A DNA stretch of 38,846 nt from an uncultured Erysipelotrichaceae bacterium (GCA_947167125.1 CAMVGT010000018.1:1-38846); one strand, 5' to 3'; positions 27,643 through 35,010 are shown, counted from the first letter of the stretch. Program-made: numbers and translations. The notes: generated by a model not told the origin, from the sequence alone.

Positions 27643-28723
27643 ATTCCTCCATGAATGTAATCCGGATTCCCTCTTCATTGGAAACGGAAAATGTCCGTAA
27701 GCCGGTATAGGGATCCAGGCTGTATTCCGAAACTTCGATTTCTTCTTCGATCAGTTTCTTCCTTATCTTTTCCGAATTGTTTGCGGCAATCGTGATCTGC
27801 TGAGGCGGAAGAGGCGTCCCTTTGGGCAGTACAATCACTTCAATCTGTGTCCGGCTGCATTCATACAGCAGATGCGTGCTGTTTCCTTCCTGATGCTCAT
27901 TGTAAAGAAAGAAACCGAGCTGATCCGAAAAGAAGTGCCTGGTGCTCTCTTCATCGCATGTGTAGATTGTGGTCCGCATCATATGAATGCGGTCAAGAAA
28001 CGGATAGACAGCTGCCTTCTTTGCCGTCTTCTTCCATTTCCTCCTTGCCCTGAATTCTTTCCGCCAGTTGGGATGGGTGTTGGTATAGGCAACCGCCACA
28101 AACAGCAATGCCCCGATCATTCCTCCAAGCGTGTTTGTCAAAAGATCATCCAGATCGTAATAGCCATGCCGGGAGAGAAGCTGAACATTTTCAATCAATA
28201 CCGAAGCAAGAAAGCAGAAAGGAACAGTTCTTCGGAAAACATCTCTTCTGAACCAGTCAAAGATATAAGGGAGAAGATAGCCCATCGGCACAAACATCGC
28301 AACATTCATATAAACCTGCGCAATTCCGCCGCCGCTGATGACATGGATATGTTTCAGCATGCTGGAAAAGCCTTCTGTCACCAGGATGTTCCATGCGTCA
28401 AGAAGTCCGAAATCGATGTAGAAGGATGATGTGAAATCATGCAGAAGAGGTCCGGCATGGACCCGGTAGTCATCTGCTGTTCCTCTGGAAAGAAACGTGA
28501 CATATACGACCGCAAGAAGATAGAAAACAAACATGATGACAAGAAGTATTTTTCTTCTTCGCAGCAGCCGGTCCGCATCCGGATTTGTGCTGATGCCGTC
28601 GCTCAGTGAAAGACCGTATCTCCTGCAGATCATTCTGTCCAGAAGCGGAAGAAAAAACACCATTACAGCCATCATGGCTGTAACGATGATTCCTGTTTTC
28701 ATACTCTCCGGATTAAAGAACAT
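27641..28723 (-). CDS. VanZ-like membrane protein fused to a VOC/glyoxalase domain
   Basis: 360 residues from the ATG at 28723, which follows GAGGTGG; an in-frame GTG at 28750 lacks a ribosome site. Residues 1-230 hold about six membrane segments with the VanZ pattern (FVPMGYLLPYIF, SVLIENVQLLSRHGYYDLDDLLTNTLGGMIGALL). A basic linker (RKEFRARRKWKKTAKKAA) leads to a soluble domain of about 115 residues with the VOC/glyoxalase pattern (IHMMRTTIYTCDEESTRHFFSDQLGFFLYNE and onward). VanZ proteins are linked to glycopeptide tolerance in some contexts, but most have no known role. The fusion suggests a membrane protein with a cytosolic ligand-binding module. Confidence 0.8.
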   Translation of the reverse strand: MFFNPESMKTGIIVTAMMAVMVFFLPLLDRMICRRYGLSLSDGISTNPDADRLLRRRKILLVIMFVFYLLAVVYVTFLSRGTADDYRVHAGPLLHDFTSSFYIDFGLLDAWNILVTEGFSSMLKHIHVISGGGIAQVYMNVAMFVPMGYLLPYIFDWFRRDVFRRTVPFCFLASVLIENVQLLSRHGYYDLDDLLTNTLGGMIGALLFVAVAYTNTHPNWRKEFRARRKWKKTAKKAAVYPFLDRIHMMRTTIYTCDEESTRHFFSDQLGFFLYNEHQEGNSTHLLYECSRTQIEVIVLPKGTPLPPQQITIAANNSEKIRKKLIEEEIEVSEYSLDPYTGLRTFSVSNEEGIRITFMEE

Positions 28724-28756
28724 AAGCCACCTCTGCACTGTCATGCACACATCATT

Positions 28757-29191
28757 TTAACGTGTTATCCGGTCAGAATCATTTTTAATTCTCCGATGTG
28801 AGAACAGAACAGCAAGTTCAATCAGACTTTCAGCCAGCACACATGCAATTATGATGTATGCCCCTGTTTTCAAATTGTATAAAAGCAATGGTCTGAACGG
28901 TGTCAGAAAAACAACAGACAGCAGCGGTAAACTGTTTAAAGTCACAAGATCAGCTATACATGCTGCAATGATCAGCAGCTTCCATATCATCATAAACATC
29001 AATTCATGTTTTTCGCTTTTTATTGCTGTGTAATATACAGCTGCCAGATATACGGTCAGAAGCACAATTCCGCATATTAAATACAGTTTTACAGGACCGG
29101 GGATCGGAACAGTTACACACAGCAGCTGGGAAATGAACGAAATGACAATATGGAGACGGAATAATCTGAGAATTCCGGGATACCGGTTCAT
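28757..29191 (-). CDS. Small integral membrane protein
   Basis: 144 residues with about four membrane helices (HIVISFISQLLCVTVPIPG, LYLICGIVLLTVYLAAVYYTA, MFMMIWKLLIIAACIADLVTL and TGAYIIIACVLAESLIELAVLF). The start at 29191 follows AAAGGAG; a GTG six bases earlier is too close. It precedes the VanZ-VOC gene on the same strand by 33 bases, so the two are probably co-transcribed. No family is recognised. Confidence 0.75.
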   Translation of the reverse strand: MNRYPGILRLFRLHIVISFISQLLCVTVPIPGPVKLYLICGIVLLTVYLAAVYYTAIKSEKHELMFMMIWKLLIIAACIADLVTLNSLPLLSVVFLTPFRPLLLYNLKTGAYIIIACVLAESLIELAVLFSHRRIKNDSDRITR

Positions 29192-29239
29192 AAACACTTC
29201 TCCTTTCTAATCTTTCTGTTCATGTTAATCATACATACA

Positions 29240-29269
29240 TATATATTCAATACAGCATTTCATTTGCAA
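29240..29269 (-). promoter_or_regulatory. Probable promoter of the small membrane protein
   Basis: On the minus strand TTGCAA (29269-29264) and TATATA (29245-29240) are spaced by 18 bases. Confidence 0.45.
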
Positions 29270-29662
29270 TGAGTGCGGCTGAAACGCCTGTATATCAAAA
29301 CAGACTGACGCTGACACTGACAGGAATTATGCTGTTCCATTGTAGACAATCATGAATTATTCCTCATTTATTCCGTTAGTAAACTTCTTTTTTAACCTCT
29401 CAAATGAACTGACAGTCTTATTACTGAAACACAGTTTATCAAGTATTGGCAAGGAAAATAGAAGGAGCTCTATTCACATAATATTTAGTAATCAACACGA
29501 TGTACATACTGGATGCGTAATCGGTCAGTCTTCTGCGTAATCGGTCCATTGTTCCAGAGCTGTGTTACGGGAGTGGTTCAGGTAATCCGATAAAGGAAAC
29601 GAAAACAGCCTGTTTTCACAAGCTGTGGTCTGGTTCTGTATGATAGATTGCCATTATGAAAA
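29270..29662. other. Gene-free stretch before the repeat array
   Basis: No gene is supported here. The one clear feature is a pair of exact 13-bp repeats, TGCGTAATCGGTC, at 29514-29526 and 29534-29546 (20-base period). Confidence 0.5.
29514..29546 (+). repeat. Paired 13-bp direct repeats
   Basis: TGCGTAATCGGTC occurs twice with a 20-base period, 150 bases from repeat A. It resembles the short tandem sites beside the integrase genes and may be an arm-type site of a lost element. Confidence 0.45.
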
Positions 29663-29665
29663 ATA

Positions 29666-29689
29666 AAAGGGATTTGAGCAATCCCCTTT
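29666..29689. terminator. Hairpin before repeat A
   Basis: AAAGGGATT pairs with AATCCCCTTT, 7 bases before the repeat core. Nearly the same hairpin and gap occur before core D at 33239-33263. Confidence 0.55.
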
Positions 29690-29696
29690 ATTAGGT

Positions 29697-29842
29697 AGTG
29701 GAGCTGAGGGGTCTGGAACATTGTTATCTTATAGGATTTTTGCTGTTTTATACTTTCTTTTGCGGATGAATTCATCCATTTATGAGCGAATTTCCCTTTA
29801 TTGCAGTTATATTTTTTCAGGTCGGTCCCAAAAGTCGGTCCC
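29697..29842 (+). repeat. Repeat A (attachment-site-like)
   Basis: It begins AGTGGAGCTGAGGGG-TCTGGAAC and ends with two GTCGGTCCC copies 13 bases apart (29821 and 29834). The interior shares segments with B and C but is the most diverged. The core resembles a tRNA/tmRNA 3' end on the minus strand. Confidence 0.75.
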
Positions 29843-29899
29843 AGACAAAAATGCATGTCAATTCATTTCAGTTAAATAATTCAGAATACATTCATAGGT

Positions 29900-30481
29900 T
29901 CAACCAAGCTGCTGAACTTTTGTTTTAATAATTTCAAAATAATTATCATCGTCACTTCCAGCCAAATGTTTTCTGATTACGCCAACCACATTATCAGCAA
30001 ATTGCAATCCTTTATTATTGTATGAAAAATCCTGTCTGATAGACATCACATTGGGCAGACAACTGACTTCACTGATAATCCTGGTTTCAAATACTGCATT
30101 TCCAAATGCATCAAACGTCACAACAATCACTGGCTCATTAAGAGAGGATACAATCAGTTTAAGCAAGGTAATATAGCGCTTTTCTTTTTCATCCTGATAT
30201 AAAACCCCTTCAAATCTGTCGTAAGCATAAACTACGGCACATTGAAAAGAATTAAGCTTATACAGCAGTTTACGTTTGATCTGCGGATATGCCCTTTCAA
30301 GAATTGTTGATTTGAACTCGTTTGTAACAGCTTCTTTCTGTCTTCTTGTCATTGGAATGCTGGATATTTGTTTTTTTATCTGGCGATATGCTAAAAGCAG
30401 ATCCCGCTCACTATCCGCAAGAATTCCTCCCACAACTAACAGTTGTTCACCAATCGATTCATCAATATATAGATATTTCAT
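29900..30481 (-). CDS. DUF3800-like protein (cassette 1)
   Basis: 193 residues. The N-terminus MKYLYIDESIGEQLLVVGGIL matches the YIDES start of DUF3800, VIVVTFDAFGN holds a second acidic position, and GLQFADNVVGVIRKHLAG matches the LQxAD motif near the C-terminus. This family is thought to have an RNase H-like fold and is common in mobile and defence-related regions, but its activity is uncertain. No strong ribosome site is visible. It is the sole gene between repeats A and B and ends 58 bases before repeat A. Confidence 0.75.
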   Translation of the reverse strand: MKYLYIDESIGEQLLVVGGILADSERDLLLAYRQIKKQISSIPMTRRQKEAVTNEFKSTILERAYPQIKRKLLYKLNSFQCAVVYAYDRFEGVLYQDEKEKRYITLLKLIVSSLNEPVIVVTFDAFGNAVFETRIISEVSCLPNVMSIRQDFSYNNKGLQFADNVVGVIRKHLAGSDDDNYFEIIKTKVQQLG

Positions 30482-30587
30482 AAACTTCTAAAGAAAAAAA
30501 GTGAGGGCTCGCATCAATCTGCACATCCAGCATCCGTCTGCCGGAAACCGACACTTTTCGGCGATTCAATTCACCTTTGGTAATTAC

Positions 30588-30611
30588 ATTTTAGCTTTTG
30601 AAAGCGAAAAT
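30588..30611. terminator. Hairpin before repeat B
   Basis: ATTTT-A-GCTTT and AAAGC-G-AAAAT pair around TG, 4 bases before the repeat core. Its position matches the hairpins before A, D and E. Confidence 0.5.
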
Positions 30612-30615
30612 TACA

Positions 30616-30763
30616 AGTGGAGCTGAGGGGGGTCTGGAACAGTGTTAATCTATGTGATTTATACTGTTTTATGCCCTCTTTAACGTTTGAAATCATTCAT
30701 TTACAGCTATATTTTGCCATATACGTGTTATGTTTTTTTGAGTCGGTCCCGAAAGTCGGTCCT
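30616..30763 (+). repeat. Repeat B (attachment-site-like)
   Basis: 148 bases, starting AGTGGAGCTGAGG and ending with GTCGGTCCC (30742) and GTCGGTCCT (30755). It shares TTTATACTGTTTTATG and TTTACAGCTATATTTTGCC exactly with repeat C. It lies 17 bases 3' of the toxin gene. Confidence 0.8.
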
Positions 30764-30779
30764 AGACATACAAAATGAT

Positions 30780-31046
30780 TTACTTATAGATTTCCCTTCG
30801 ATGCCCGATGTTCAGTGCGATGATAACCAGATTCTCATCTTCAATAGTGCAGATCAAGCGATAGTCTCCGATTCGATACCGCCAATATCCGCGTTTATTC
30901 CCCGTCAGAGCTTTTCCAATCCTTCTTGGATCATCAATTCCTTCAAGATTTTTACGAATCCAAGAAGTGACCATTTTCTGTGTGTATTTGTCCAGCGTTT
31001 TGATTTCTTTGATAACTTCTTTGGTGAAACTGACGTGATATGACAT
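30780..31046 (-). CDS. RelE/ParE-family toxin (cassette 2)
   Basis: 88 residues, the family's normal size. KEIKTLDKYTQKMVTSWI, the conserved KALTGNKRGYWRYRIGDYRLICTIED and the C-terminal LVIIALNIGHRREIYK are typical of RelE toxins that cut mRNA on the ribosome. The start overlaps the antitoxin stop by one base (TAATG), which couples translation. The gene ends 17 bases before repeat B. Confidence 0.92.
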   Translation of the reverse strand: MSYHVSFTKEVIKEIKTLDKYTQKMVTSWIRKNLEGIDDPRRIGKALTGNKRGYWRYRIGDYRLICTIEDENLVIIALNIGHRREIYK

Positions 31047-31264
31047 TATAACCCCAGCTCTTTCTCCAATTCTTCCAGTGAATAAGTTTCAGGATTATTT
31101 TTATACTCGTCATAAGCTTTATCTGCCAGCACAATATCGAATTCATCTTCAATCTTCTCAAACAATGCCCTTTTGAAAGCTTCGGAAATGCTTAAGGAAT
31201 GCAGCTTGGCATAACTGTCTGCCAGTTTTCTTTCTTCTTCTGTCAATCTGATTGAAAAGCTCAT
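31046..31264 (-). CDS. RelB-type (DUF6290-like) antitoxin
   Basis: 72 residues. The N-terminus MSFSIRLTEEERKLADSYAKLHSLSISEAFKRALFEKIEDEFD is a ribbon-helix-helix DNA-binding domain. The acidic tail (DEYKNNPETYSLEELEKELGL) is the toxin-binding region. AAGGAGG precedes the start. It should neutralise the adjacent RelE toxin and repress the shared promoter through the palindrome at 31284-31296. Confidence 0.9.
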   Translation of the reverse strand: MSFSIRLTEEERKLADSYAKLHSLSISEAFKRALFEKIEDEFDIVLADKAYDEYKNNPETYSLEELEKELGL

Positions 31265-31283
31265 AATAAAAGCCTCCTTACGT

Positions 31284-31317
31284 AGTACATTGTACTCCTC
31301 AAGGAAGCTGTTTTCAA
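31284..31317 (-). promoter_or_regulatory. Toxin-antitoxin promoter and operator
   Basis: On the minus strand TTGAAA (31317-31312) and TACAAT (31294-31289) are 17 bases apart. A perfect palindrome AGTACA-T-TGTACT (31284-31296) covers the -10. The -35 ends one base before repeat C, so the cassette carries its own whole promoter. Confidence 0.78.
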
Positions 31318-31318
31318 T

Positions 31319-31465
31319 AGTGGAGCTGAGGGGGTCTGGAACAGCATAATCTTATAGGATTTATACTGTTTTATGATCTCTTTTACGGTTGAAATCGTTC
31401 ATTTACAGCTATATTTTGCCATATACCAGTTATATTTTTCTGAGTCGGTCCTGAAAGTCGGTCCC
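31319..31465 (+). repeat. Repeat C (attachment-site-like)
   Basis: 147 bases, starting AGTGGAGCTGAGGGGG-TCTGGAAC and ending with GTCGGTCCT (31444) and GTCGGTCCC (31457). It is closest to repeat B. Unlike A, B, D and E it has no clear hairpin at its left, because the toxin-antitoxin promoter lies there. Confidence 0.8.
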
Positions 31466-31469
31466 ACCG

Positions 31470-31894
31470 TTATCTCGGCTGAAATAAATCATCCAGGATT
31501 ACCTGACTTTGAATCATGCTGCTGTATTTATTATATTTCACACCATAGGTTGTAATCATAGTTATCTGCAAGGATTTTTTAGTTCCTGTCATTCTCCTGA
31601 ATGTTTCAAGTTTGTTTCTCAGTACCTGATCATATTCTTTATCAAGAATATATTTATTAATTGAGAATTTAATTTCACACAGATTTATCACCCTGTCACG
31701 TCTTTCAATCAGAAGATCAATTTGTGCACCGGGAATGCCAAGATCCGGATCACCATTCGTATGCCATACTGATTCCTGTGAAAGGACCCCGGATATTCCA
31801 AGTTTTCGTTTAATTTCTGCAACATGATCTTGTTTGATGAATAAATCAGGCTGAATAATATTGCCCCCGAACTTTGAAACAGCAATTCTTCAGA
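31470..31894 (-). pseudogene. C-terminal remnant of an AAA ATPase (ATPase_2/DUF234 type)
   Basis: The minus-strand frame reads PDLFIKQDHVAEIKRKLGISGVLSQESVW, then GIPGAQIDLLIERRDRVINLCEIKFS, then TKKSLQITMITTYGVKYNKYSSMIQSQVILDDLF and a stop. This is the C-terminal nuclease-like domain of the large family of prokaryotic ATPases with a DUF234-type tail, normally about 450 residues. The frame is open only back to a stop near 31894 and the whole ATPase domain is missing. It ends 5 bases before repeat C. Confidence 0.72.
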
Positions 31895-31895
31895 C

Positions 31896-32235
31896 TAACA
31901 GAATAATTCAATAATATAAGTCAAATCCTTGTTAGCCTCCGGCGATTTTGACACAAACCAGAAAAAAAAGGATCTAACCTCTTTGAATAGCCATTAAACT
32001 ACTCAACTGTTAGATCCCCTTTAATAATCATGCTGTATTGATGCTGGAAAAAGTCAAACGATGAGTCATTGTATTTGGCTTATCATAATACATCAAAAGG
32101 CATAAGTCCGCTCATTTCGCTGCTCATACCCTTTATGGTTATTTCCACTGTCGCTTCAAAGTTTTGCTGTTGGTGAGGAGGGATTCGTTGATCACCAGTT
32201 TTTTTAAGTCATTACAGGCTTCTCACACACTTATC
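31896..32235. other. Gene-free stretch with long-loop inverted repeat
   Basis: GGATCTAAC (31970-31978) and GTTAGATCC (32009-32017) pair around 30 bases. Read on the minus strand this leads into eight T, so it could end transcription of the upstream minus-strand gene. Otherwise I see nothing. Confidence 0.5.
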
Positions 32236-33090
32236 TTATTGCGTCACCTTTTTGAGCCAGCTGTCCAGCTGTGCAGTCACTTTGCAAAGTTCAAAGTATT
32301 CCTGCTGTCCATAATAAAGCTTCTCTGATCCATAAGAAAGAATCATCGCTGAATTATTTGCGTCAACAAATTCAAACCAACGCTCTGTATCCTCTTTAGT
32401 CAGCGGATACTGTGTACCCATTGTTATTTCACCTGAATTAAAAATCATTTTAAAGAAAGATTGATACATTTCTTTCGGCAATGTAACAGATTGTTTGCCC
32501 TGACTGGATATGATCAAACTTTCAGTATGCATGATTTTTTGCATGATTTTTATACCCCGGTATCCTGAATACATTCTCAAGACGCCATCCAGATTCATCG
32601 CATACGCCAAAGCTGTACGGATCGGATATATTTCTTTCCATTCTCTTTGCATATCTTCCGGATTGATTCCCCGGAAATAGCCGAGCACATTCGTCAGAAA
32701 AACAGAATTGCTGGAAAATACATCCAGATCAGGGTTATAACCTATGATGATCCAGTCATCACTGTATTCCTCGCTTAATAATCCCCCCTGACGGTTGTAC
32801 TCCTCAAAAAACATTCTGCTGCTGTCATTGTCTTCCAGTTTCCAGAATTGATCAGATCCATCCTGCTGCATCTGTAAAAGTATTGGCCTTACATAACTCA
32901 GCTGCCAATCGTCCGCTGTAATTTCCCGGATTCCCATTTCTTCATTCAACCAGTTCACAAACGAGTCAAAACCCATTTTCGGCACTATAAAATATGATTT
33001 TAGTTCTGAAACAATTGACGAAGAATAATTCTCATCTGTCAGATAAATATGCGGAATAGGAATTAAGTGTAATCGTTCCGTAATAATCAT
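32236..33090 (-). CDS. Uncharacterised protein (cassette cargo)
   Basis: About 284 residues from the ATG at 33090, which has TTGGAG eight bases upstream; an ATG at 33120 is possible but has no clear ribosome site. It reads MIITERLHLIPIPHIYLTD and contains DDWIIIGYNPDLDVFSSNSVFLTN and RMYSGYRGIKIMQKIMHTESL. It appears soluble, with no signal peptide or membrane segment, and is rich in aromatic and acidic residues. I recognise no family. It lies between the ATPase remnant and core D on the same strand as the other cargo, so a role in conflict or element biology is possible but unproven. Confidence 0.62.
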   Translation of the reverse strand: MIITERLHLIPIPHIYLTDENYSSSIVSELKSYFIVPKMGFDSFVNWLNEEMGIREITADDWQLSYVRPILLQMQQDGSDQFWKLEDNDSSRMFFEEYNRQGGLLSEEYSDDWIIIGYNPDLDVFSSNSVFLTNVLGYFRGINPEDMQREWKEIYPIRTALAYAMNLDGVLRMYSGYRGIKIMQKIMHTESLIISSQGKQSVTLPKEMYQSFFKMIFNSGEITMGTQYPLTKEDTERWFEFVDANNSAMILSYGSEKLYYGQQEYFELCKVTAQLDSWLKKVTQ

Positions 33091-33238
33091 TTGCGGGGCT
33101 CCAACCGTTTTGATAATCATAAACAAGCGCTCACAGTAAATAAAAGCTTGACTTAACTATATTTATGATACTTCGCATTTTCCATTTGGTACAACGCATT
33201 TTTGAGTATACTTGAAAATGTTAAAAATGCCGATAAAT

Positions 33239-33283
33239 AAAGGGGATTTGCGCAATCCCCTTTACTAGGTAGTGGAGCTGAGG
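33239..33283 (+). repeat. Hairpin and core D (partial attachment-site repeat)
   Basis: AAAGGGGATT (33239-33248) pairs with AATCCCCTTT (33254-33263), then TAGGTAGTGGAGCTGAGG follows. This matches the left flank and core of repeat A, but after GAGG the sequence diverges completely from the other repeats. Confidence 0.7.
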
Positions 33284-33621
33284 AGAAGGAGGGCTTATAT
33301 TACTCAGGATATTTGGCAGTATTTCATGGAAGACAGTAGTAAAGACAGTATCATGGAGCATTTGTCACGGAATTCTAATATATTATATTGCACCATACTC
33401 AATCTCTTCGTTGACGAATCGTGGCGAATGCTCTTTGATGGGTTTGGAATAATTGTGCTTAGTCGAAGCGATAATATTAAAATAGGGAATAGTAATATAT
33501 ATATTCAATAGGAAGAATATACTCCTTCATTATGATGTTATATCAAAAGCTTTGATGATATTATCTGCAGCATCACTTGACTTTATATGTTGTTCATAAA
33601 ACATGAATCTATTCAAGCCGT
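33284..33621. other. Gene-free stretch after core D
   Basis: An open frame to 33511 has no convincing start or family match. I see no other feature. Confidence 0.45.
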
Positions 33622-33744
33622 TTTGATGTTCCCGACACAGGAACTGCCCTGTTCCCCGACGCCCCTTCAAAGCGCGCAGTGAAGCATCTGGATGAACTTG
33701 CCGCTGCCGCACAGGAAGGCTATTTCTCAGGGTCTGAACTGTAA
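33622..33744 (+). pseudogene. Remnant of an sfsA-like gene
   Basis: The plus-strand frame reads GTALFPDAPSKRAVKHLDELAAAAQEGY and then runs to a stop. This matches the conserved ALFPDA..ERG.KHL.EL block near the C-terminus of SfsA (sugar fermentation stimulation protein). Nothing upstream or downstream extends it. It is a short decayed fragment of about 40 codons beside the cassette region. Confidence 0.6.
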
Positions 33745-33816
33745 CCCTATCATGTGCTATCATCAGACAGATTCATTCATCAGCACGTATCCGGAGCTGT
33801 CCGTTCATCCGTATAC

Positions 33817-33848
33817 CAAAAAACAGTCAGTACCAAAATACTGACTGT
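33817..33848 (-). terminator. Terminator of the dehydratase operon
   Basis: ACAGTCAGTA (33823-33832) pairs with TACTGACTGT (33839-33848). On the minus strand the stem is followed by six T. Confidence 0.88.
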
Positions 33849-33856
33849 CATATGAA

Positions 33857-35005
33857 TTACCAGTCTTTGACAGATCCGTCGTAATATCTCTTTGCGATAT
33901 TGGATCCTCTTTCGTTTGCCGGATAGAGTTCTTCCGCATTGTCTGCCAGTTCAATGCCAATGCCCGGCGCTTCCGGAATCATCATGAATCCGTCTTTGAA
34001 CTGCAGCGGATTCTTCACCATTGCGTTCTCAGCGCCATTGATGCAGAAGCCCGGGAGTTCCTGGATTCCCAGATTCGGTATGCAGGCGCAGATCTGTAGG
34101 CAGGCTGCTGTGGAAACCGGTCCGAGAGGATTGTGAGGAATCAGAAGAACATCATGCGCTTCCGCCATTGCGGCAATTTTCTTTGTGGCGGTAATGCCGC
34201 CGACCGCGCATACATCCGGACGGATATACCGGACTGATGTTCTGTCCATCAGCATTTCAAATTCGCGGATGTTTGTGAACCGTTCGCCGGTCGCGATCGG
34301 AATACTCACCTTGTCAGCAACCTGTGCCATGGTGTCGATGTTGTCCGGAGCCACCGGATCTTCGAAGACCATCGGTCTGTATTTTTCGACTTCCCTGCCG
34401 AATGTGACCGCCATCGCAGGTTCCATGCCGCGGTGTGCTTCAAGAACAAAATCGAAGTGCGGGCCGACTGCTTCACGGATGATTCTGACCTTTTCAAGTT
34501 CATCCTCAACTCTGCCGGAATAGAATTCATCAAATCCGTTATTAGCGGAACTGACCGGACCGTTGACAAAGATCTTCGCGGCATTGAATCCCTGTTTCTG
34601 CAGGTCTTTATAGCATTCCGCCAGTTCATTGAGATCTTCGGTTTTGGTCATGACCGAAGCATAGACTCTGATTTTATCTCTTGTCTTACCGCCCAGCAGC
34701 TGCCAGACAGGAACACCTAGTTTCTTTCCTTTGATATCCCACAATGCAATGTCAATTGCGGAGAGTGCGCTCATGATGACCGAGCCCCTGAAATAGACAG
34801 CGCGGTAGAGATTCTGGAAAATGTCTTCCGCATTGAACGGATCTTTGCCGATCAGATACGGCTTGAATTTCATGATCGCATCCGCTGTGGATGACAGGAA
34901 ACCCCAGTTTCCCGCTTCACCGAGTCCGGTAATGCCTTCGTCTGTATCGATTTCCGTAAACAGATAATGCTTTGCAAAACGCAGTCTGACATCTGTAATT
35001 TTCAT
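33857..35005 (-). CDS. Mandelate racemase/enolase superfamily sugar-acid dehydratase
   Basis: 382 residues. The N-terminal capping domain is followed by the barrel with metal ligands Glu189, Glu215 (VFEDP) and Glu241 (ATGERF). His191 in LEAHRG and His291 in IPHNPLGP are the likely acid/base residues. The spacing and the PHNPLGP motif fit the galactonate dehydratase group, which converts an aldonic acid to a 2-keto-3-deoxy acid. It is the last gene of a permease-hydrolase-dehydratase operon. The substrate could be another sugar acid. Confidence 0.87.
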   Translation of the reverse strand: MKITDVRLRFAKHYLFTEIDTDEGITGLGEAGNWGFLSSTADAIMKFKPYLIGKDPFNAEDIFQNLYRAVYFRGSVIMSALSAIDIALWDIKGKKLGVPVWQLLGGKTRDKIRVYASVMTKTEDLNELAECYKDLQKQGFNAAKIFVNGPVSSANNGFDEFYSGRVEDELEKVRIIREAVGPHFDFVLEAHRGMEPAMAVTFGREVEKYRPMVFEDPVAPDNIDTMAQVADKVSIPIATGERFTNIREFEMLMDRTSVRYIRPDVCAVGGITATKKIAAMAEAHDVLLIPHNPLGPVSTAACLQICACIPNLGIQELPGFCINGAENAMVKNPLQFKDGFMMIPEAPGIGIELADNAEELYPANERGSNIAKRYYDGSVKDW

Positions 35006-35010
35006 ATGAT

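Larger units (their letters stand above)
29663..33283. mobile_element. Array of repeat-bounded cargo cassettes
   Basis: Three copies of a roughly 147-bp repeat (A, B, C) and a core-only copy (D) divide the region into segments. Each full repeat lies just 3' of a minus-strand cargo gene: 58 bases from a DUF3800-like gene, 17 from a toxin gene and 5 from an ATPase remnant. The cores resemble tRNA or tmRNA 3' ends and most are preceded by a hairpin. No intact integrase is inside. Serial integration of small elements at one attachment site is the likely origin. Confidence 0.5.

Noticed and set aside
29578-29856. 92-codon minus-strand frame over repeat A
   Set aside because: Repeats B and C have stops in the same frame, so the repeat is non-coding.
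29697-31465. CRISPR-like spacing of repeats A-C
   Set aside because: The repeats are about 147 bases and imperfect, the gaps hold genes, and no cas genes are seen.
33272-33511. 79-codon frame starting in core D
   Set aside because: Its start lies inside the repeat core, it has no ribosome site and no family match; chance reading is more likely.
33530-33763. 77-codon minus-strand frame
   Set aside because: It is antisense to the sfsA remnant, whose conserved block is clear on the plus strand.
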